DNA from: Procambarus clarkii
Taxonomy: Eukaryota; Arthropoda; Malacostraca; Decapoda; Cambaridae
Reading direction: 5' to 3'
Length of the DNA stretch: 64,000 nucleotides
NCBI RefSeq assembly: GCF_040958095.1
Contig: NC_091199.1
Location: forward strand, 36,200,084-36,264,083
A program made the translations under genes and the position numbers. Of the stretch, positions 13,371-24,735 are shown piece by piece; the first letter of the stretch is position 1, and each line of letters starts with the position of its first letter. A model generated the notes under the pieces. The model saw nothing but the letters and a program-made list of their open reading frames with translations, searched no databases and had not been told where the DNA came from.

Positions 13371-16300
13371 AGTGCTGACGGTGGTGTGTGGTGGTGACGG
13401 TGGTGTACCAATGGTGACATTGGTGTGTGATGGAGACTGTGGTGTGTGGTGGTGACGGTGGTGTGTGATGGTGAAGGTGGTGTGTGGTGTTGACGGCGGT
13501 GTATAATGGTGACGGTGGTGTGTGGTGGTGACGGTGGTGTGTGGTGGTGACGGTGGTGTGTGATGGTGAAGGTGGGGTGTGGTGATGACGATAGTGGTGA
13601 ATGTGATGTGTTTAGTGGTGACGGTAATGTGTGGTGGTGACGGTGGTGTGTGGTGGTGACGGTGGTGTGTGGTGGTGACGTTGGTGTATAATAGTGACGG
13701 TGGTGTGTGGTGGTGACGGTGGTGTGTGGTGGTGACGGTGGTGTGTTGTGGTGACGGTGGTGTGTGGTGGTGACGGTGGTGTGTGGTGGTGACGGTGGTG
13801 TGTGGTGGTGACGGTGGTGTACAATGGTGACAGTTGTGTGTGGTGGTGACAGTGGTGTGTGGTGGAGACGGTGGTGTATAATGGTGACGGTGGTGTGTGG
13901 TGGTGACGGTGGTGTGTTGGGGTGACGGTGGTGTGTGATGGTGAAGGGGGGATGTGGTGATGACAATGGTGGTGACTGTGGTGATTGGTGGTGACGGTGG
14001 TGTGTGGTGGTGACGGTGGTGTACCAATGGTGACAGTGGTGTGTGGTGGAGAGGGTGGTGTGTGGTGGTGACGGTGGTGTGTGATTGTGAAGGTGGTGTG
14101 TGGTGGTGACGGTGGTGTATAATGGTGACGGTGGTGTGTGGTGGTGACGGTGGTGTGTGGTGGTGACGGTGGTGTGTTGTAGTGACGGTGGTGTGTGGTG
14201 GTGACGGTGGTGTGTGGTGCTCACGGTGGTGTACAATGGTGACAGTTGTGTGTGGTGGTGACAGTGGTGTGTGGTGGAGACGGTGGTGTGTGATGGTGAC
14301 GGTGGTGTGTGATGGTGAAGGTGGGGTGTGGTGATGACGATGGTGGTGAATGTGGTGTTTAGTGGTGACGGTAATGTGTGGTGGTGACGGTGGTGTGTGG
14401 TGGTGACGGTGGTGTGTGGTGGTGACGTTGGTGTATAATGGTGACGGTGGTGTGTGGTGGTGACGGTGGTGTGTGGTGGTGACGGTGGTGTGTTGTGGTG
14501 ACGGTGGTGTGTGGTGGTGACGGTGGTGTGTGGTGCTGACGGTGGTGTGTGGTGGTGACGGTGGTGTGTTGTGGTGACGGTGGTGTACAATGGTGACAGT
14601 GGTGTGTGGTGGTGACGGTGGTGTGTGGTGGAGACGGTGGTGTATAATGGTGACGGTGGTGTGTGCTGGAGACGGTGGTGTGTGGTGGTGACGGTGGTGT
14701 GTGATGGTGAAGGTTGTGTGTGGTGGTGACGGTGGTGTTTAATGGTGACGGTGGTGTGTGGTGGTGACGGTGGTGTGTGGTGGTGACGGTGGTGTGTGAA
14801 GGTGAAGGTGGGGTGTGGTGTGTGGTGGTGACGGTGGTGTGTGGTGGTGACGGTGGTGTGTGGTGGTGACGGTGTTGTGTGGCGGTGACGGTGGTGTGTG
14901 GTGGTGACGGTGGTGTATAATGGTGACGGTGGTGTGTGGTGGTGAATGTGGTGTGTGGTGGTGACGGTGGTGTGTTGTAGTGACGGTGGTGTGTGATGGT
15001 GAGAGTGGTGTGTGGTAGTGATGGTGGTGTGTGATGGTGAAGGTGGGGTTTGGTGATCACGGTGGTATGTGGTGGTGACGGTGGTGTGTGGTGGTGACGG
15101 TGGTGTGTTGTAGTGACGGTGGTGTGTGGTGGTGACGGTGGTGTGTGGTGCTCACGGTAGTGTGTGGTGGTGACGGTGGTGTACAATAGTGACAGTGGTG
15201 TGTGGTGGTGACGGTGGTGTGTGGTGGAGACGGTGGTGTGTGATGGTGAAGGTGGGGTGTGGTGATGACGATGGTGGTGACTGTGGTGTTTGGTGGTGAC
15301 GGTGGTGTGTGGTGGTGACCGTGGTGTGTAGGGCTGACGGTGGTGTGTGGTGGTGACGGTGGTGTACCAATGGTGACATTGGTGTGTGATGGAGACTGTG
15401 GTGTGTGGTGGTGACGGTGGTGTGTGATGGTGAAGGTGGTGTGTGGTGTTGACGGCGGTGTATAATGGTGACGGTGGTGTGTGGTGGTGACGGTGGTGTG
15501 TGGTGGTGACGGTGGTGTGTGATGGTGAAGGTGGGGTGTGGTGATGACGATAGTGGTGAATGTGATGTGTTTAGTGGTGACGGTAATGTGTGGTGGTGAC
15601 GGTGGTGTGTGGTGGTGACGGTGGTGTGTGGTGGTGACGTTGGTGTATAATAGTGACGGTGGTGTGTGGTGGTGACGGTGGTGTGTGGTGGTGACGGTGG
15701 TGTGTTGTGGTGACGGTGGTGTGTGGTGGTGACGGTGGTGTGTGGTGGTGACGGTGGTGTGTGGTGGTGACGGTGGTGTACAATGGTGACAGTTGTGTGT
15801 GGTGGTGACAGTGGTGTGTGGTGGAGACGGTGGTGTATAATGGTGACGGTGGTGTGTGGTGGTGACGGTGGTGTGTTGGGGTGACGGTGGTGTGTGATGG
15901 TGAAGGGGGGATGTGGTGATGACAATGGTGGTGACTGTGGTGATTGGTGGTGACGGTGGTGTGTGGTGGTGACGGTGGTGTACCAATGGTGACAGTGGTG
16001 TGTGGTGGAGAGGGTGGTGTGTGGTGGTGACGGTGGTGTGTGATTGTGAAGGTGGTGTGTGGTGGTGACGGTGGTGTATAATGGTGACGGTGGTGTGTGG
16101 TGGTGACGGTGGTGTGTGGTGGTGACGGTGGTGTGTTGTAGTGACGGTGGTGTGTGGTGGTGACGGTGGTGTGTGGTGCTCACGGTGGTGTACAATGGTG
16201 ACAGTTGTGTGTGGTGGTGACAGTGGTGTGTGGTGGAGACGGTGGTGTATAATGGTGACGGTGGTGTGTGGTGGTGACGGTGGTGTGTTGGGGTGACGGT

Positions 16301-17852
16301 GGTGTGTGATGGTGAAGGGGGGATGTGGTGATGACAATGGTGGTGACTGTGGTGATTGGTGGTGACAATGGTGTGTGGTGGTGACGGTGGTGTACCAATG
16401 GTGACGGTGGTGTGTGGTGGAGACGGTGGTGTGTGGTGGTGACGGTGGTGTGTGATGGTGAAGGTGGTGTGTGGTGGTGACGGTGGTGTGTGGTGGTGAC
16501 GATAGTGTGTGGTGGTGACGGTGGTGTGAGATGGTGAAGGTGGGGTGTGGTGATGACGATGGTGGTGACTGTGGTGTTTGGTGGTGATCGTAATGTGTGG
16601 TGGTGACGGTGGTGTGTGGTGGTGACGGTGGTGTGTGGTGGTGACGTTGGTGTATAATGGTGACGGTGGTGTGTGGTGGTGACGGTGGTGTATGGTGGTG
16701 ACGGTGGTGTGTGGTGGTAACGGTGGTGTGTGGCGGTGACGGTGGTGTGTGGTGGTGACGGTGGTGTATAATGGTGACGGTGGTGTGTGGTGGTGAATGT
16801 GGTGTGTGGTGGTGACGTTGGTGTGAGGTAGTGATGGTGGTGTGTGATGGTGAAGGTGGAGTGTGGTGATCACTGTGGTGGTGACTGTGGTGTTTGGTGG
16901 TGACGGTAATGTGTGCTGGTGACGGTGGTGTGTGGTGGTGAAGGGGGGGTGTGGTGATGACGATGGTGGTGACTGTGGTGTTTGGTGGTAACGGTAATGT
17001 GTGGTGGTGACGGTGGTGTGTGGTGGTGAAGGTGGGGTGTGGTGATGACGATGGTGGTGACTGTGGTGTTTGGTGGTGACGGTAATGTGTGGTGGTGACG
17101 CTGGTGGGTGGTGGTGGTGGTGGTGTGTGATGGTGAAGGTGGGGTGTGGTGATGACGATAGTGGAGAATGTGATGTGTTTAGTGGTGACGGTAATGTGTG
17201 GTGGTGACGGTGGTGTGTGGTGGTGACGGTGGTGTGTGGTGGTGACGTTGGTGTATAATAGTGACGGTGGTGTGTGGTGGTGACGGTGGTGTGTGGTGGT
17301 GACGGTGGTGTGTTGTGGTGACGGTGGTGTGTGGTGGTGACGGTGGTGTGTGGTGGTGACGGTGGTGTGTGGTGGTGACGGTGGTGTACAATGGTGACAG
17401 TTGTGTGTGGTGGTGACAGTGGTGTGTGGTGGAGACGGTGGTGTATAATGGTGACGGTGGTGTGTGGTGGTGACGGTGGTGTGTTGGGGTGACGGTGGTG
17501 TGTGATGGTGAAGGGGGGATGTGGTGATGACAATGGTGGTGACTGTGGTGATTGGTGGTGACGGTGGTGTGTGGTGGTGACGGTGGTGTGTGATGGTGAA
17601 GGTGGGGTGTGGTGATGACGATAGTGGTGAATGTGATGTGTTTAGTGGTGACGGTAATGTGTGGTGGTGACGGTGGTGTGTGGTGGTGACGGTGGTGTGT
17701 GGTGGTGACGTTGGTGTATAATAGTGACGGTGGTGTGTGGTGGTTACGGTGGTGTGTGGTGGTGACGGTGGTGTGTTGTGGTGACGGTGGTGTGTGGTGG
17801 TGACGGTGGTGTGTGGTGGTGACGGTGGTGTGTGGTGGTGTGTGGTGGTGAC

Positions 17853-18352
17853 NNNNNNNNNNNNNNNNNNNNNNNNNNNNNNNNNNNNNNNNNNNNNNNN
17901 NNNNNNNNNNNNNNNNNNNNNNNNNNNNNNNNNNNNNNNNNNNNNNNNNNNNNNNNNNNNNNNNNNNNNNNNNNNNNNNNNNNNNNNNNNNNNNNNNNNN
18001 NNNNNNNNNNNNNNNNNNNNNNNNNNNNNNNNNNNNNNNNNNNNNNNNNNNNNNNNNNNNNNNNNNNNNNNNNNNNNNNNNNNNNNNNNNNNNNNNNNNN
18101 NNNNNNNNNNNNNNNNNNNNNNNNNNNNNNNNNNNNNNNNNNNNNNNNNNNNNNNNNNNNNNNNNNNNNNNNNNNNNNNNNNNNNNNNNNNNNNNNNNNN
18201 NNNNNNNNNNNNNNNNNNNNNNNNNNNNNNNNNNNNNNNNNNNNNNNNNNNNNNNNNNNNNNNNNNNNNNNNNNNNNNNNNNNNNNNNNNNNNNNNNNNN
18301 NNNNNNNNNNNNNNNNNNNNNNNNNNNNNNNNNNNNNNNNNNNNNNNNNNNN
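17853..18352. other. Assembly gap (500 Ns)
   Basis: Exactly 500 N characters separate satellite A from a LINE ORF1. The round number suggests a placeholder of unknown true size. Frames spanning it are meaningless. Confidence 0.99.
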
Positions 18353-19545
18353 CCCGAGACATGGGCACCAGCATCAGCAGGCACATGAACCTCTGCCACC
18401 ACCAACCGTGGAGACAGCGACATATCCGGTTCCACACCATCAACTCCCAAGGACCTACAGTCACCGAATTCCCCAACATCGGCCCAGGCAGACGACGAAC
18501 GCCTGGAACGCTTGGGCTCCGGCCGGAGATCGTCAGAGCCGGAAGCTGACCCAAAAACACGGGTCCCACCAGCTGGACGAACCGACGCCCGACGCAGAAC
18601 GGCAGCAGCCTCCACCACAGGGGGAACTGGCCCGCACACAGCAGGAGGCTCCGCAGCCACCCCAGCACCCAACACATCCGGGACCCGAGGCGAGAACACA
18701 GTGCCAGGCGCAGCAGCCGAAGACGAGGGAGAAGGCGGCGGCGCGTCACAATGATCACGAGGAAGGCCTTCAGGAGCAGCAGAGACGTTGACAGGAGCAC
18801 GTAGACCATCCGATGGCACTGCAAGACCCGGATGAGAGTCTGTAACAACCGGAGGAACGTCCGGCGACGTAGGGGGAGCCGCATCCGCTAACTGAACGCT
18901 CACCTCTTCATCCCCGGAGACCTCCAGAGGGAGCGGTGGGAAATCTTCTTCCCGGAACAAGTTAACTGGAGCAACCGGATCCGCAGTACATCCGGCAGCC
19001 TGATGCCCCAACATGCCACACCGGAAACAAGTACTGGGTTGCCGGGCATAATACACCCGCACGTAGTACCCTAAAAGTCGGACAGAGGATGGAATGTCCG
19101 ACCTCAGGCGCATCCCGAGGGTACGAATGTTCGTCTTCAACCCCGCATATTTTCCAGAAGACAGCTTGTGCATCCTCACACTGACGACGGAGCCAAATCT
19201 CTGGAAGAAACGCCGGAGAAGGGACTCGGGGAATTCCATGGGGGCCCCATGGACGCTCATATACGTCACGGCACCACTCCGATCAGATATGGCCACAGAA
19301 CCAGTGCCATCCAATAACTTCAAGGTACAGCCCTCGTACCGCCGGAGAAATCCACGGTATGCCTCCTCACCCACAAACTTGATAATCACTTGGCGAGCAG
19401 TCATCAGCTCAACCCCGTAGACCTCCTCGACCGGGACATGTAGCACGTCATACATGACCTGCTCAATGAGAGGATACCCTGCACGGCAGGTAAACTCCAA
19501 ACCCACGGAGTTTACCCTCTCAACAGCGGGAAGATGGCCGCTCAT
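18353..19545 (-). CDS. ORF1 (gag-like CCHC zinc-knuckle protein) of a non-LTR retrotransposon, 3' end missing
   Basis: About 397 codons are visible from an ATG at 19545 before the frame enters the gap. Residues about 1-170 form a domain with the layout of LINE ORF1/ZCCHC3-like proteins: a VELMTARQVIIKF strand, a SVHGAPMEFPESLLRRFF segment, and YYVRVYYARQPSTC leading into the knuckle. A CX2CX4HX4C zinc knuckle, CFRCGMLGHQAAGC, lies at residues 173-186. The rest is a Pro/Ser/Ala-rich linker with a basic KRSRRSSS patch. Proteins of this type bind element RNA in cytoplasmic particles (family knowledge). The open frame has no stop or frameshift in the visible part, unlike the paralogue at 21130-22216. 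The clade is uncertain because no ORF2 is visible. Confidence 0.8.
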
Positions 19546-19692
19546 CGTAAAAGCGCCACGTCAACACCAGGCAGGGACAGCAGGGAGGGTAGAGACACCC
19601 ACCCCCTGCTGGCGAAAACAGCAACCTCCCCAAACTGCCGGAGCGGTCAGACGACACGTCTGCACCCTACAGCAGCTCAGGTGGAACTCCAG
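18353..19692 (-). mobile_element. LINE-derived element copy 1 (ORF1 and leader), truncated by the gap
   Basis: The minus-strand copy starts near 19692, where satellite B ends. It has a leader of about 147 nt (19546-19692) and then an ORF1 reading leftward into the N gap. The leader and ORF1 are homologous to the element at 20531-22366, which also sits in satellite B, so this is a second insertion of the same family. Its 3' part and any ORF2 are hidden in or beyond the gap. Confidence 0.8.
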
Positions 19693-20519
19693 GTGGAGAG
19701 AAAGTGGTGGATGGTGGTGCGGCTTGGGGAGTAGAAGAACTCCCAGAACCCCATCAACCAGGTATCAACCAGGAGGAGAAAGAGTTGTGGATGGTGGGTG
19801 GGGGGGGTAGTTTGTGGGGAGAGTGTGGTGGATGATGGGGGTGGCAGTTTGTGAATAGTGGGGGAGGGGATTAGTTGGTTGAGAGAGAGTGGTGGATGGT
19901 GGCAGAGAGGTGGGAGGGTAGTTAGTGGAGAGAGTGGTTGAGGATGGGGGGTAGTTGGTGGAGAGAAAGTGGTTGATAGTGGGGGTGGGGTAGTTGGTGG
20001 AGAGAAAGTGGTCAATGGTGGGGTGGTAGTTGGTGGAGAGAGAGTGGTGGACGCTGGGGTGGTAGTTGGCGGAGAAAGAGTGGGTGATGGTGGAGTGGTA
20101 GTTGAAGGAGAGAGTGGTGGATGCTGGGGGGTAGTTGATTAAGAGATAGTTGTGGATGGTGGAGGGGTAGTTGGTGGAGAGAGAATGGTGAATTGTGGGG
20201 TGGTAGTTGATGGAGAGAGTGGTGAATTATGGTGGGGGTAGTTGGTAGAGAGAGAGTGGTGGATGGTGGGGTGGTAGTTGGTGGAGAGAGTGTGGTGGAT
20301 GGTGAGGGGGGGGGTAGTTTGTGGAGAGAGTGGTGGATGATGGGGGGGGGGAAGTAGGTGGGGAGAGGGTGGTGGATTGTGGGAGGTTGTTGGTGGAGAG
20401 AAAGTGGTTAATGGTGGGGTGTGGTAGTTGATGGAGAAAGAGTGTTGGATTGTGTGGGGGGTAGTTGGTGAAGAGTAGTGCATTGTGGGTGATAGTTGGT
20501 GGAGAGAGAGTAGTGGATT
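19693..20519. repeat. Satellite B: 36-bp G-rich minisatellite, left block
   Basis: Units are about 36 bp and contain gtggatggtg, then ggggtggtagttggtggaga, then gagagtg. Length variation is common, mostly in poly-G runs and in the number of ga dinucleotides. It lies between the two LINE ORF1 copies and continues on the far side of the second. Confidence 0.93.
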
Positions 20520-20530
20520 GTGGGGTGGTA
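20520..20530. repeat. Target-site duplication, left copy (GTGGGGTGGTA)
   Basis: The 11-bp string gtggggtggta lies immediately left of the T tract that ends the element and recurs at 22367-22377 on the other side. Joining the flanks across one copy restores a continuous satellite B unit. Satellite units resemble one another, so part of the match could be coincidental. Confidence 0.75.
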
Positions 20531-22366
20531 TTTTTTTTTTTTTTTACATGCAAGCATGCAAGTGAAATACAATAAATTACAATAAAACAACATAGGAAAC
20601 ATAACAAAACAAAAAAAAAACACCAGCCAGAAGGACCGATAGCACAGTACAACAAGACACAAAACTGGAGAAACGCAAGAGACACACAGAAAACATCAAG
20701 ACAAGAACATAAAACAAAATAGAAAACAATATAAACAAACAATCAAATCAAGCAAAATATTATAAGAAAACAAAACATAGTAACATTAAACAAATCAAAC
20801 AGAAGCACCGGCCGGAAGGACGGACTACAAAGCACATCATGAAGAACAACACGAAACAGAAGACAAGAAAATCATAACATACAACAAGCCAGATATAAAA
20901 ATATAAAAACAATACAATATGTAAGGCATAAATATCACACACAGGGCATAGTAACAACACAAAACAAATACATGATCAAGAACATGCACACCAAACTACC
21001 GGCCTCACCACAAACAAAGGGAGAGGCACGAGCACATAATATAATAGGGCAAACAAACAGCCAGAGGGCCACACAGCATTACATACAGCAAAGAAACCGG
21101 AAATCAGTGGACATACTTGCCCGGGAACTGTACATTTAAAACTTCCCAGAGCAACCACTGCCTAGGGTCTAGACCATCCACTGGGGACGCCATAACATCC
21201 GGAACCCTGGCAACAAAAACCTTCAAACCGGGGACCTATATGGTAGTACTGACAAGGCGAGTAGTCGCTACTCGTCTCCACATGCAGGGAACCTGCCCAC
21301 CATGAACGTTCTCCGGGTCGTCAAACAACAGTAATTCGGCAATCTCTGTCCAGTGACCTGGCGGCATCACAGACGCTGGCAATACATCCCCCAGGTCCTC
21401 AACGCGCACCCTGACAGGAGCGTACCTGACATAGGGCACCACAACAGGGGCACCTGTGGCAACGGGCGCACCACCAGACGACAGCAGGGAACCTGGACGG
21501 CGACGTCCTCGGGCGACGCAGGGGGGGGGGGGGGACCGCAGCAGCTAACGGGATGCCCACCTCCTCATCCCCGGAGTCCTCGTCCAGAGGGAGTGGCAGG
21601 AAATCCTCTTCCCGGAACAAGTTGACAGGAGCAGCTGGGGCCTCAGAGCACCCGGCAGCCTGATGCCCCAATAGGCCACACCAGAAACAGGTACGGGGCT
21701 GCCGGGCATAATACACCCGGACGTAGTATCCCATAAGCCGGACAGAAGATGGTATATCCGACTGCAGGTGCATTCCCAAGGTACGGATGTTCGTCCAGCT
21801 TCCAGCATACCTCCCCGAGGAGAGAGTGTTCACCCGCACGCTTACAACAGCACCAAACCTCCCGAAGTAACGCCGGAGGAGGTTTTCAGGAAACTCTAGG
21901 AGCGCCCCATGGACACTGACATAAGTCAGGGCACCACTACAGTCCGAAATTGCCACAGAGCCGGCATCACCCGACAACGGCAACGAACGCCCCTCGTAAC
22001 GGCGGAGGAAGTCCCGGTACTCCTCCTCCCTCATGAACTTGAGAAAAGCTCCCGGTGGGCTGTTACAAGCTCCACACCGTAGATAGCCTCCACCGGGATA
22101 CAAAGCATGTCACACATAACCACCTCGATTTCCTGATATCCAGCCCGACTAATGAACTCCAGGCCCACGGAGTTCACGAAGTTCACACACACAACAGGGG
22201 AAAGATGGCCACTCATGTCAAACTCGCCACGTCAACTCGCAGCCAGGCAGCAACAACTGGGAGGGCAGAGACGCCCACACCACCTGGCGACCAAAACGTC
22301 AAACAAACCCAACAACCAGGGAGGGTCGGCAAGATGTCCTCACTCCACGGTGCCAGAGCACAACCA
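20531..22366 (-). mobile_element. ORF1-only LINE derivative, complete insertion with poly(A) and target-site duplication
   Basis: The 1836-bp minus-strand insertion reads as a leader (22217-22366), a decayed ORF1 (22216 to about 21130), a non-coding 3' region, and a poly(A) tail seen as 15 T on the + strand (20531-20545). Flanking 11-bp repeats mark target-primed insertion into satellite B. There is no endonuclease or reverse transcriptase, yet both ends are present, so this is not a simple 5' truncation. It is either an internally deleted copy or a non-autonomous ORF1-only family mobilised in trans. The 3' region contains three degenerate repeats of a GC-rich motif (near 20620, 20805 and 21060). 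Confidence 0.78.
21130..22216 (-). pseudogene. Broken ORF1 (CCHC gag-like) of the ORF1-only element
   Basis: The frame opens at an ATG at 22216 with MSGHLSPVV, similar to the MSGHLPAVE start of the copy at 19545. It shifts frame between about 22045 and 22070, and then continues with KFMREEEYRDFLRRYEG. A zinc knuckle, CFWCGLLGHQAAGC, and a following NLFREEDF segment are kept. A second shift coincides with a run of 13 G near 21521-21534. The C-terminal part then reads in another frame, with GHWTEIAELLLFDDPENV (about 21250-21440), and ends near 21130. At least two frameshifts mean the copy cannot make the full protein. It is clearly paralogous to the 18353-19545 ORF1. Confidence 0.8.
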
Positions 22367-22377
22367 GTGGGGTGGTA
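22367..22377. repeat. Target-site duplication, right copy (GTGGGGTGGTA)
   Basis: Matches 20520-20530 exactly and is followed by gttggttgagagag, the expected continuation of a satellite B unit. Confidence 0.75.
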
Positions 22378-24349
22378 GTTGGTTGAGAGAGGGTGATGGA
22401 TGTGGGGAGGGGGGGTAGTTTGTGGCGAGAGAGTGGTGGATGATGGTGGGGGTAGTTGGTAGACAGAGAGAGGTAGGTGATGAGGGGGGTAGTTAGTGGA
22501 AAGCGAGTTGGGGATGTTGGTGGGGGGGGGGGCAGCTGGATGAGAGAGGATGGTGGGGGTGGTAGTTGGTGGAGACTGATTGATGGTTGGGTGGTAGTTG
22601 GAGGAGAGAGAGTGGTGAATGGTGATGGGGTGGTAGTTGGTGGAGAGAGTGGTGGATGGTAGGGGGGATGTAGTTGGTCGAGAAAGAGTGGTGGATGGTG
22701 GGGTTGTAGTTGGTGGAGAGATAGTAGTGGTTGATGGGGGGGGGGTTGTTGGTGGAAAGAAAGGGGGGATGGTGGGGTGGTAGTTGGTGGCGAGAGAGTG
22801 ATGGGTGGTGGGGTGGTAGTTGGTGGAGATATAGTGGTGCTTGGTGGTGTGGTAGTTGGTGGAGAAAGAGTGGTGGATGGTGGGGGTGGTAGTTGGTGGA
22901 GAGAGAGTGGTGGATAGTGGGAAGCGTTGGTGGAGAGAGTGGTGAATGGTGGGGGGGGGGTGGTAGTTGTTGGTTAGAAAGTAGCTGATGGTTGGAGGGG
23001 GGGGGGGGTGTTAATGGAGAGAGAGTGGTACATTGTTGAGGGGGGGGGGGTAGATGGTGGGGAGAGAGTGTGGTGGATGGTGCGGGTGGTAGTTGGTGAA
23101 GAGAGAGTGGGGGATGGGGAGTTGGTGGAGAGACAGTGGTGGATGGTGGCGGGGGGGTGTTTCTGGAGAGAGAGTGGTGGAGGATGGGGGGGGGTAGTTG
23201 GTGGAGAGAAAGTGGTTGATGGTGGGGTAGTTGGTGGAGAGAGTGGTGGATGGTGGTGGGGGGTAGTTGATGGAGAGAGAGTGGTGGATAGTGGGGTGGT
23301 AGTTGGTGGAGAGAGTGGTGGATGGTGTGGGTGGAAGCTGGTGGAGAAAGAGTGGTTGTTGGTGGAGTGGAAGTTGCAGGAGAGTGGAGGATGGTGGGGG
23401 GGGGGGTAGTTGGTGGAGAAAAAGTTGTGTATGGTGAGGGGTAGTTCATATAGAGATAGTTGTGGATGGTAGGGGGGTAGTTGGTTGAGAGAGAGTGGGG
23501 GATGTTGGGTGGTGAAGAAAGAGTGGTGGATGATGGGGTGATAGTTGGTGGAGAGAGAATGGTGGATTGTGGGGTGGTAGTTGGTGTAAAGAGTGGTGGA
23601 TTGTGGGGGGTAGTTGGTTGAGAAATAGAGATATGGATGGTGGTGGGGGGGTAGTTGGTCGAGAGAGAGTAGTGGATGGTGGGATGGTAGATGGTGGAGA
23701 GAGTTAGAGTGGTGAATGGTGGGGTGGTAGTTGGTGGAGATAGTGGTGGATGATGAGGGTCTAGTTGGTGGAGAGAGAGTGATGAATGGTGAGGGGGTAG
23801 TTGGTGGAGAGAGAGTTGTGGATAGTGGGGTGGTAGATGGTGGAGAGAGAATGAGGAATGGTGAGGTGGCAGTTGGTGGAGAGTGGTAGTTGGTGGGGTG
23901 GTAGTTGGTAGAGAGATAGTTGTGGATGGTGGGGGTGGGTAGTTGGTGGAGAGAGATTGGTGGACGGTGGGGGGGCGATAACTGGAGGCGAGAGAATGGG
24001 GGATGGTGGATGGTGGGATGGGTAGTTGGAGAGAGAGAGTGATGAATGGGGGGGAAAAGTTGGTGGAGAGAGAGTGGTGGGGGGTATTTGGTGGAGACAG
24101 AGTGGTGGATGGCGGAGGGATAGTTGGTAGTGAGAGAGTGGTGGATGGTGGAGTGGTAGTTGGTAGTGAGAGAGTGGTGGATGGTGGCGTAGTAGTTGAT
24201 GGAAAGAGAATAGTGAATGGTTTGGGTGATAGTTGGAGGAGAGAGAGAGGTGGATGGTGGAGGAGTAGTGGGTGGAGAGAGAGAGTGGAGGATGGTGTGA
24301 GGGGGGGAAGTAGTTAGTGAAGAGAGAATGGTGGTTGGTAGGGTGGTAG
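22378..24349. repeat. Satellite B, middle block
   Basis: About 2 kb of the same 36-bp family, with units spaced by recurring gtagttggtggagag. Poly-G tracts of 8-12 nt vary the unit length. No coding sequence is credible; open frames in it are G-rich shadows. Confidence 0.93.
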
Positions 24350-24485
24350 TTTTTTTTTTTGCAGAGATATTCCTGCGCGGGCCCTAAGCCTCTGGCTGGC
24401 CCACTAAGTGTTGCTTGTTTCTGTTTTACTTGGGCGGAGTATGAGTATTTATGACTCGTATGGTCGCTTCAGTAAGATTTTACCT
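24350..24485 (-). mobile_element. Short poly(A)-tailed retroelement fragment in satellite B
   Basis: A 136-bp block of non-satellite sequence interrupts satellite B. On the minus strand it ends in A(11) (T tract 24350-24360) just after GGAATATCTCTGC. The flanks share tggtag (24344-24349 and 24486-24491), compatible with a short target-site duplication. It is probably the 5'-truncated 3' end of a LINE or a SINE. The family is not recognised. Confidence 0.6.
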
Positions 24486-24735
24486 TGGTAGTTGGTGGTG
24501 AGTGAGTGGTGGATTTTGGGGTGGTAGTTAGTGGAGAGAGAGTGGTGGTTGGTGGGGTGGTAGTTGGTGGAGAGTGAGTGGTGGATGGTGGGGTGGTAGT
24601 TAGTGGCGAGAGAGTAGTGTTTGGTGGAGTGGTAGTTGGTGGAGAGTGAGTGGTGGATGGTGGGGTAGTAGTTAGTGGAGAGTGGTGGTTGGTGGGGTGG
24701 TAGTTCGTGGAGAGATAGTGGTGGATGATGGGGGT
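24486..24735. repeat. Satellite B, right block
   Basis: The array resumes in phase after the short insertion and grades into satellite C at about 24736, where the ggtgtgaaggtggaggg core replaces the gtagttggtggagag core. Confidence 0.85.

Larger units (their letters stand above)
1..17852. repeat. Satellite A: 19-bp G/T-rich tandem array
   Basis: The core unit on the + strand is gacggtggtgtgtggtggt (19 bp), repeated with point variants (gatggt, aatggt, gctcac) for the whole interval. Longer variant blocks recur, recognisable by a gatgacgatggtggtgactg core followed by ggtgtttggtgg. The minus strand is C/A-rich and almost free of stop codons, so frames up to 1876 codons stay open. The unit is not a multiple of three, so every minus frame reads the same 19-residue period HHRHHHTPPSPPHTTVTTT. 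No splice structure, start context or non-repeat coding sequence accompanies these frames, so I read them as satellite rather than gene. The array is truncated at the left by the window edge and at the right by an assembly gap. Confidence 0.97.

Noticed and set aside
1-17852. Long open frames (up to 1876 codons) encoding His/Pro/Thr-rich proteins
   Set aside because: They are translations of a 19-bp satellite, open equally in all three minus frames, with no non-repeat sequence, consistent start or splice sites.
1-17852. CRISPR-like array of short repeats
   Set aside because: Repeats are contiguous with no unique spacers, and the DNA is clearly eukaryotic.
17794-18884. Frames running across the N gap
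   Set aside because: They are joined through undetermined bases; only the minus-strand ORF1 right of the gap is supported.
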